NCBI RefSeq assembly: GCF_900111685.1
Contig: NZ_FOHX01000008.1
Span: forward strand, 186,001-250,000
Reading direction: 5' to 3'
Origin: Nonomuraea wenchangensis
GTDB lineage: Bacteria; Actinomycetota; Actinomycetes; Streptosporangiales; Streptosporangiaceae
Length of the DNA stretch: 64,000 nt
Of this stretch, positions 59,140 through 64,000 are shown piece after piece. The notes beneath the pieces are model-generated. The model worked only from the letters and a program-made list of their open reading frames with translations, made no database searches and was not told the DNA's origin. Both the position numbers and the translations under genes were made by a program. How positions within the stretch are numbered: position 1 is the stretch's first letter; each line of letters starts with the position of its first letter.

Positions 59140-59967
59140 TCACGCCCCCGGGCGCAGCGACTTGAAGGCGCGGACCTGCTCGGTGACGGCCCGCTCGGTC
59201 GGCAGCCGCTCCACCGACGAGGCCCCGAAGAACCCGGCCACCCCCTCGGTACGCGCCAGCACGTGCGCGGCGTCCTCCGGCTCGGCGATGGGCCCGCCGT
59301 GGCAGAGCACCAGCACGTCGGGCCGGACCGCGACGGCGGCGTCCCGCATGGCCTGCACCCGCGCGGCGGCCTCGTCGAGGCTCAGCGCGGTGCCGGCGCC
59401 GATGCTGCCCTTGGTGGTCAGCCCGACGTGCGGCACCAGCACGTCGGCCCCGGCCTCGGTCATGGCCCGCGCCTGCTCCTCGTCGAAGACGTAGGGGGCG
59501 GTGAGCAGGTCGCGCTCGCGGGCCAGCCGGATCAGCTCGACCTCCAGGTCGAAGCCCATGCCGGTCTCCTCCAGGTTCTGCCGGAACGTGCCGTCGTACA
59601 GGCCGACGGTCGGGAAGTTCTGCACGCCGGCGAAGCCCATGGCCTTGAGCTGGTCGAGGAAGTACGGCATGACACGGAACGGGTCCGTGCCGCACACCCC
59701 GGCCAGCACCGGCGTGTCCCGTACGACCGGCAGCACCTCGGCGGCCATCTCCACGACGATCTGGTTGGCGTCGCCGTACGGCAGCAGCCCGGCCAGCGAG
59801 CCCCGCCCCGCCATGCGGTAGCGGCCGGAGTTGTAGATGATGATCAGGTCCACGCCGCCGGCCTCGGCGCACTTGGCCGACAGGCCGGTGCCGGCGCCCG
59901 CGCCGATCACGGGCCGGCCGGCGGCGACCGTCGCGCGCAGCCTGCCGAGGACGTCCTGCCGGTTCAT
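59140..59967 (-). CDS. TIM-barrel 'phosphoenolpyruvate hydrolase'-family protein (Tm-1 C-terminal half)
   Basis: A 275-residue TIM barrel. Characteristic blocks are VIGAGAGTGLSAKCAEAGGVDLIIIYNSGRYRMAGRGSLAGLLPYGDAN, VLAGVCGTDPFRVMPYFLDQLKAMGFAGVQNFPTVGLYDG and LTTKGSIGAGTALSLDEAA. Despite the family name, the reaction in cells is not established. It is the second gene of a two-gene operon; its ATG overlaps the UPF0261 stop by 4 bp. In tomato Tm-1 the same two domains are fused, N-terminal UPF0261 then this barrel. Confidence 0.9.
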   Translation of the reverse strand: MNRQDVLGRLRATVAAGRPVIGAGAGTGLSAKCAEAGGVDLIIIYNSGRYRMAGRGSLAGLLPYGDANQIVVEMAAEVLPVVRDTPVLAGVCGTDPFRVMPYFLDQLKAMGFAGVQNFPTVGLYDGTFRQNLEETGMGFDLEVELIRLARERDLLTAPYVFDEEQARAMTEAGADVLVPHVGLTTKGSIGAGTALSLDEAAARVQAMRDAAVAVRPDVLVLCHGGPIAEPEDAAHVLARTEGVAGFFGASSVERLPTERAVTEQVRAFKSLRPGA

Positions 59968-61205
59968 GAAGCACCTCCGGTGATCAGCGCGTGCAGCCGG
60001 TCGGCCATGGCCCGGCCGAAGGCGGGGTCGTTGATGTGCAGGTCGAGGTCCTCGACGGCGACGGCGGAGCCGCGCAGGCCCTCCACCAGGGCCTCGAAGC
60101 AGGCGGCGTCGGCCTCGGGGCGGGCGAACGCGCCGCCGGGCGCGTCCAGGGCGGACACTCCCCGCCGGGGCAGGAACAGCGCGGCCGGGCCGCGTGCCCT
60201 GCGCAGCTTGGCGGCCACGCGGCGGCCGAGCTCGCCCATCTCCTCCGGCGTGGTGCGCATCAGCGTCACGGTCGGGTTGTGCGCGTACAGCAGGCGGCCG
60301 GCGAACTCGGGCGGCACGCTGTCCCGCGGCCCGAAGTTGACCATGTCGAGCGCGCCCGGCGCGACGACCTGCGGCACGCCGTGCCGGGCGGCGGCGGTGA
60401 GCCGGTCCGGCCCGGCCGACAGCACGCCGCCCACCAGGTCGTCGGCCAGCTCGGTGGTGGTCAGGTCGAGCACCCCGGCCAGCATGCCGCTGCCGGCCAG
60501 GCCCTCCAGCGCCCGGCCGCCGGAGCCGGTGGCGTGGAAGACCAGCACCTCGTAGCCGAGCTCGGCGAGCCGGTCGCGGGCGGCGTCCACGGCCGGGGTG
60601 GTGACCCCGAACATCGACGCCCCGACCAGCGGCCGCTCCGGCAGCCCCGCGGTCTGCACGGCCTTGGCGAGCTGGGAGGCCCGCGCCATGCCCGCGGCGG
60701 CGGCGGCCGCGTTGCCGAGGATGGCGCGCGAGAGCCGGTTGATCCCGGCGATGTCGACGACGCTGTACATCATCGTGACGTCCCTGGCCCCGACATAGGG
60801 CGAGACGTCGCCGGCCGCCATCGTGGAGACGATCAGCTTGGGCAGCCCGATCGGCAGGTCGCGGACGGCCCGCGCGGCGATCGACGAGCCGCCGCTGCCG
60901 CCCAGCGCCAGCACGGCGTCCACCCGGCCGTCGCCGTGCAGCTTGTCGAGGACCACGGCCGCGCCCTCCCCCATCGCGGCGACGGCCGCGCCCCGGTCGC
61001 CCGCCTCCCGCAGCGCCCGCAGGTCAGCGCCCGCCGCCTCGGCGACCCGCCCGGCGGAGACGTCGGCGAGCAGGGGGTCGCCGTGCTCGCCCACGCCCAC
61101 GTCGATCACGACGACGTCGCTGCCCAGCTCGACGAGGCGGTTGCGCAGCCACGCGTACTCCTCGCCCTTGGTGTCGAGAGTGCCGATCAGTACGACGGAC
61201 GGCAT
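59964..61205 (-). CDS. Tm-1-like ATP-binding protein (UPF0261)
   Basis: A 413-residue protein. It starts VVLIGTLDTKGEEYAWLRNRL, has VLALGGSGGSSIAARAVRDLPIGLPKLIVSTMAAGDVSPYVGARDVTMMYSVVDIAGINRLSRAIL and GASMFGVTTPAVDAARDRL, all UPF0261 hallmarks. The second half has VVAPGALDMVNFGPRDSVPPEF. Bacterial function is unknown; the plant homologue Tm-1 binds and inhibits tobamovirus replicase. It is the first gene of the operon, separated by a terminator hairpin from the P450 unit upstream. Confidence 0.92.
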   Translation of the reverse strand: MPSVVLIGTLDTKGEEYAWLRNRLVELGSDVVVIDVGVGEHGDPLLADVSAGRVAEAAGADLRALREAGDRGAAVAAMGEGAAVVLDKLHGDGRVDAVLALGGSGGSSIAARAVRDLPIGLPKLIVSTMAAGDVSPYVGARDVTMMYSVVDIAGINRLSRAILGNAAAAAAGMARASQLAKAVQTAGLPERPLVGASMFGVTTPAVDAARDRLAELGYEVLVFHATGSGGRALEGLAGSGMLAGVLDLTTTELADDLVGGVLSAGPDRLTAAARHGVPQVVAPGALDMVNFGPRDSVPPEFAGRLLYAHNPTVTLMRTTPEEMGELGRRVAAKLRRARGPAALFLPRRGVSALDAPGGAFARPEADAACFEALVEGLRGSAVAVEDLDLHINDPAFGRAMADRLHALITGGAS

Positions 61206-61268
61206 GTCCTGGGCTCACCTCACCGCTGGTCGATCCCGGGGAACCGGACGGCCCCGCGCTGTGATATG

Positions 61269-61306
61269 CCCCGTGACCCGCGTTCCACGCCACCCGGGTC
61301 ACGGGG
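61269..61306 (-). terminator. Hairpin behind the P450 operon
   Basis: Arms 61269-61280 and 61295-61306 (CCCCGTGACCCG and its exact complement) form a perfect 12-bp stem with a 14-nt loop, 11 bp beyond the P450 stop on the minus strand and upstream of the UPF0261 start. Confidence 0.7.
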
Positions 61307-61317
61307 AGGCTCGCCTC

Positions 61318-62598
61318 CTAGGACGACCGGCCGAGGCGCAGGGGCAGGCTGCGCGGGCCGCGTACCTGGCCGGCGGCCCACGTCACCGCGGCCGGGTCGG
61401 CGAGCTCGAACCGCGGCATCCGCTCCAGCCACACCTCCAGCGCCACCCGCAGCTCCATCCTGGCCAGGTGGGAGCCGACGCAGCGGTGGATGCCGAGGCC
61501 GAAGGCCACGTGCCGGTTGACCTTGCGGTCGATGACGACCTCGTCCGCCTGCTCGAACTGCGCCGGGTCACGGTTGGCCGCGGGGAACGACAGCAGCACC
61601 CAGTCGTCGGCCTTCATGTCCACGCCGTTCCAGTGCATGTCCTCCTTGACCAGCCGGGCCATCGTCACCGGCGCGTACACCCGCAGGAACTCCTCCATCG
61701 CGGTCGGCACCAGGCCGGGCTCGGCGACCAGCCGCTCGCGGTCTGCGGGCGTCTTCGCCAGGTGCCACAGGGACGCGCCGATCGCGCTCCAGGTCGTGTC
61801 GATGCCCGCGATGAGCAGCAGCGCCATCGTGCCGGCCACGTGGGACGGGTCGAGCTTGCGGCCGTACAGCTCGGCCTCGATGAGGTACGTCGTCAGGTCG
61901 TCGCGCGGGTGGTCGAGATGGTCGCGGATCTGGGCGAGCAGGTAGTCGAACAGCTCGTCCATCCGCTCGATGCGCTCATCCGGCGGCAGGTTGACGCCTT
62001 CGAGCGAGCTCTCGATGAACTCGCGGAAACGGGGCCCGTCCTCCTGAGGGAAGCCGAGCATGTCGGCGATGACGCGGACCGGGATGTGCTGGGCGTAGTC
62101 CCGGGCGGCGTCCACGACGTCGCGGCCCTCGAAGGCGTCGATGAGCTGGTGGCAGAAGGCCCGGGTGGGCCCCTCCATCCGGGAGACGGCCGTCTTGGTG
62201 AAGGCGGGCAGCAGCAGCTTGCGGGCGTCGTGGTGGAAGGGCGGGTCGGAGGAGATCGGCGGCGTGCCGCCCACCGGGGCCAGATCCTTGGGCGGGCGGA
62301 AGTTGCTCATGATGATCGACCGGGACGAGAAGCGCTCGGTGTCGTAGGCGATGGCCGCGACGTCCTCGTAGCGGGTGGGCAGCCAGCCGCCGCCGAACCG
62401 GTCCGTGTGCGCGATGGGGCAGCGCTGGCGCAGATCGTCCTGGATGGGGTACGGGTCCGCGGCCCACTCCGGCTCTAAGTGGGAGAAATCGGTTGCCCAG
62501 TCGGAGACGGGGCCGGTGATGACCTCGTTGCGCGTGCCGAGCGGCTCGTCCTCGCGGGTCTCACGGAAACCTTGGGTGAAGCGGTCGTCAACGGTCAT
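61318..62598 (-). CDS. Cytochrome P450
   Basis: A 426-residue soluble bacterial P450. The I-helix oxygen-binding motif is LLIAGIDTTWSAIGASLWH, the ExxR motif is in MEEFLRVYAPVTMARL, and the heme loop is FGLGIHRCVGSHLARMEL with the cysteine ligand. It begins with SDWATDFSHLEPEWAADPYPIQDDLRQRCP, typical of the CYP families in small TetR-ferredoxin-P450 operons. Substrate is unknown. It starts 10 bp after the ferredoxin gene, which should deliver electrons. No ferredoxin reductase is adjacent. Confidence 0.95.
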   Translation of the reverse strand: MTVDDRFTQGFRETREDEPLGTRNEVITGPVSDWATDFSHLEPEWAADPYPIQDDLRQRCPIAHTDRFGGGWLPTRYEDVAAIAYDTERFSSRSIIMSNFRPPKDLAPVGGTPPISSDPPFHHDARKLLLPAFTKTAVSRMEGPTRAFCHQLIDAFEGRDVVDAARDYAQHIPVRVIADMLGFPQEDGPRFREFIESSLEGVNLPPDERIERMDELFDYLLAQIRDHLDHPRDDLTTYLIEAELYGRKLDPSHVAGTMALLLIAGIDTTWSAIGASLWHLAKTPADRERLVAEPGLVPTAMEEFLRVYAPVTMARLVKEDMHWNGVDMKADDWVLLSFPAANRDPAQFEQADEVVIDRKVNRHVAFGLGIHRCVGSHLARMELRVALEVWLERMPRFELADPAAVTWAAGQVRGPRSLPLRLGRSS

Positions 62599-62608
62599 GC
62601 CACGCCTC

Positions 62609-62800
62609 CTAGAGGATCTCGATCGCCCGCTCGGGGCAGTTGGCCACCGCCAGGCGCGCCGTGCGCTCCTCGCCCTCCGGCACGGCGCCGTCGCCGACGA
62701 CCTGGCCGTAGCCCTCGTCGTCCTCGGCGAACAGCGCGGGAGCCAGGTCGTAGCAGCGGCCGTGCCCCTGGCAACGTTCCGGGTCGATCTTCACTTTCAC
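62609..62800 (-). CDS. [3Fe-4S]-type ferredoxin
   Basis: A 63-residue ferredoxin: VKIDPERCQGHGRCYDLAP carries two cysteines (C10, C16) and NCPERAIEIL the third (C55), the three-cysteine arrangement of P450-linked ferredoxins. H13 and G12 occupy the position of the missing fourth cysteine. The GTG at 62800 has GGAGGA five bases upstream and overlaps the TetR stop as GTGA, so translation is coupled. It is the electron donor for the next gene's P450. Confidence 0.92.
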   Translation of the reverse strand: MKVKIDPERCQGHGRCYDLAPALFAEDDEGYGQVVGDGAVPEGEERTARLAVANCPERAIEIL

Positions 62801-63414
62801 TGGGGTCCTCCGCTCTCTGGTGGGGTCCCGCTCGGGGCGAACGCCCGGACGACGCGGGTGAGCAGCGCCGTCCACTCCTCGTCTTCGACGGCGTGCAGGT
62901 CGGGGGTGATCAGCGCGCTGCCCATGGCGAGGAGCAGGCAGAAGTGGGCCAGCGCGCCCGCCGGCAGGGCGGGGTCGAGCTCGCCGTCGTCCTGGGCGGC
63001 GCGGACCAGCCCGGCGAGCCATTCGGCGCGCTCGCCGACGTAGTCGCGCATCGGGTGGGCCATGTCCTCGTCGCGGCGGGCGGCGGTGAGGGCCTCGACG
63101 ATGAGGTAACCGGGCGCGTCCCGGCGGCGCGGCAGGTTCCTGCCGAGGACGAGCAGCAGCTCGGTGGCCGTACGGTCCGGGTCGGCGGCGACCAGCCTGG
63201 CCAGCGTCTGCCGCCCGTGGGCGCGCAGCGCCGCCACGATCAGCTCGGCCTTGGAGCCGAAGTGGGCGTACATCGCCCCGTTGCTGACGCCCGCGGCGGC
63301 GGCGATGTCGGCGACCCGCGTGCCGTCGTAACCGCGCTCGGCGAACACCTCCGCGGCGGCGAGCAGCAGCCTCTCCCGGGTTTCCGCGGCGCTCACGCCG
63401 GCGATGCGACCCAT
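62797..63414 (-). CDS. TetR-family regulator of the P450 operon
   Basis: A 205-residue regulator. The HTH is TRVADIAAAAGVSNGAMYAHFGSKAELIVAAL. The C-terminal domain (LVAADPDRTATELLLVLGRNLPRRRDAPGYLIVEALTAARRDEDMAHPMRDYVGERAEWLAGLVR) is the type associated with fatty-acid or steroid P450 operons. The ATG at 63414 lies 6 nt behind a TTTAAT -10, so the transcript is leaderless. A palindrome inside the promoter spacer suggests autorepression. TetR, ferredoxin and P450 form one operon. Confidence 0.92.
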   Translation of the reverse strand: MGRIAGVSAAETRERLLLAAAEVFAERGYDGTRVADIAAAAGVSNGAMYAHFGSKAELIVAALRAHGRQTLARLVAADPDRTATELLLVLGRNLPRRRDAPGYLIVEALTAARRDEDMAHPMRDYVGERAEWLAGLVRAAQDDGELDPALPAGALAHFCLLLAMGSALITPDLHAVEDEEWTALLTRVVRAFAPSGTPPESGGPQ

Positions 63415-63420
63415 GTGCGA

Positions 63421-63449
63421 ATTAAAAGAGCGTTCATTTGTTGAGTCAA
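63421..63449 (-). promoter_or_regulatory. Leaderless promoter of the TetR-ferredoxin-P450 operon
   Basis: TTGACT (63449-63444), a 17-bp spacer and TTTAAT (63426-63421) are followed 6 nt later by the ATG at 63414. Consensus spacing plus a start at the ATG makes this the clearest leaderless promoter in the window. Confidence 0.75.
63424..63439. promoter_or_regulatory. TetR operator inside the P450-operon promoter
   Basis: A 16-bp inverted repeat of pattern AAAxGAxCGxTCxTTT, with three mismatched pairs, covers most of the spacer and half of the -10 element. A repressor bound here would exclude RNA polymerase. Confidence 0.5.
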
Positions 63450-63500
63450 GAGGTAACCCCAAGAACTCGGGCTGGGAAGTTCGGCGGTTCCCGCCCGTCC

Positions 63501-64000
63501 CTACTCGTGACCGCTCGGTGTAGGACTCGCGTCGCCGGCGAGCAGCGTCTCGGCGACGGCCGTACGGGCATAGAGCACGTATCTCCCTGTGCGGTGCGCG
63601 CTGGCCAACCCGGCCCTGCGGAGAGCGGTGAGGTGCTGGCTCGCGCCCGGTTCCGACAGGTCGAGGCGGGCGGCCAGTTCCTTGGTCGAGGCGGGCTGGT
63701 CGAGTTCGGCCAGCAGCCGGGCGCGGGTCCGGCCGAGCACGGCGGCCAGCGCCTGTGGCGGGTCGCTCTCGCGGTGCTCCCAGAGCGTCGCGACGCCGCG
63801 CGGGGGGTAACGGATCGTGGGCTGCCAGGGCGGGGAGGTGATGGAGAAGACACGCGGCCAGGTGAACACCGACGGCACGAGCAACAGTCCCAGGCCGCCC
63901 AGCGGGCGCACACCTTCGCAGACGGTCTTGGGCAGGCGCAGTGTCTCTCCCTCCCACGTCACGGCGGGGTCGAGGTCGCTGAGCATGCGCCGCAGGCCGC
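63501..64000 (-). CDS. ArsR-family regulator (N-terminus cut by window edge)
   Basis: The visible 165 codons are the C-terminal half of a two-domain ArsR protein. The first part (VTWEGETLRLPKTVCEG, LLLVPSVFTWPRVFSI, IRYPPRG) matches the DUF5937-type sensor domain seen in actinobacterial members. A winged helix follows, starting LAAVLGRTRARLLAELDQPAST and with LSEPGASQHLTALRRAGLA. The frame is open to the right edge, so the start is outside; such proteins are usually about 320 residues. It ends 86 bp from the P450-operon TetR start, on the same strand. Confidence 0.85.
   Translation of the reverse strand, partial: GLRRMLSDLDPAVTWEGETLRLPKTVCEGVRPLGGLGLLLVPSVFTWPRVFSITSPPWQPTIRYPPRGVATLWEHRESDPPQALAAVLGRTRARLLAELDQPASTKELAARLDLSEPGASQHLTALRRAGLASAHRTGRYVLYARTAVAETLLAGDASPTPSGHE

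Noticed and set aside
59140..63414. A biosynthetic gene cluster made of P450, UPF0261 pair, monooxygenase and AfsR-like regulator
   Set aside because: No core synthase (PKS, NRPS, terpene or RiPP genes) is present, and terminators separate the units. Only loose tailoring-type genes can be claimed.

Overview
The window is about 73-75% GC with strong GC bias at third codon positions. Its content is typical of a sporulating, soil-dwelling actinomycete: LuxR/histidine-kinase pairs, an NsdA-like regulator, an AfsR-type regulator, rare TTA leucine codons, RsbU-like phosphatases, Tat-secreted hydrolases, and leaderless mRNAs. The gene style fits Streptosporangiales (for example Nonomuraea relatives), but I cannot fix the genus from sequence alone. 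There is no rRNA, tRNA, CRISPR array, insertion sequence or phage gene. It reads as a chromosomal arm or accessory region.

Layout. 0-11 kb: a partial deazaflavin-dependent oxidoreductase, a two-component system, a DUF418 membrane protein, a TetR regulator with two visible operators beside a PPOX/haloalkane dehalogenase pair, an NsdA-like regulator divergent from an unusual ATP-grasp protein, a YunG protein and a nitronate monooxygenase. 11.3-21.2 kb: one tightly coupled operon, DUF4132 - MoxR ATPase - DUF5682 - VWA - SWIM zinc finger. It is collinear with the functionally unknown E. coli yehI/L/M/P/Q genes and is the best candidate for an undescribed system here. 21.3-26.1 kb: hydrolase, AhpD-like protein, ArsR-SRPBCC pair, secreted M28 aminopeptidase and Tat-secreted GH16 enzyme. 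26.2-36.8 kb: PPOX, MFS, two multi-sensor PP2C (RsbU-like) phosphatases, aldo/keto reductase, small stress-type genes including hemerythrin, a LacI regulator and MgtC. 36.8-43.8 kb: BBE-type flavoprotein, a three-gene membrane/periplasmic histidine-rich module, quinone oxidoreductase with TetR and operator, and an SDR.

43.9-50.6 kb is a glucuronoxylan/aldouronate locus: GH67 alpha-glucuronidase facing a YesL - lipoprotein - two-permease ABC operon. A clear promoter and several GAAA/TTTC palindromes lie at its upstream end. 50.6-59.1 kb: an HSL-type esterase, two secreted cell-wall enzymes (amidase and M23) sharing a nearly identical C-terminal module, an AfsR-like regulator with four TTA codons, an FAD monooxygenase and a decayed methyltransferase. 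59.1-64 kb: a TIM-barrel plus Tm-1-like (UPF0261) pair that together equal the tomato Tm-1 protein, a TetR-ferredoxin-P450 operon with a leaderless promoter and embedded operator, and a partial ArsR regulator.

All functional calls come from reading motifs and gene order. No database search was run.
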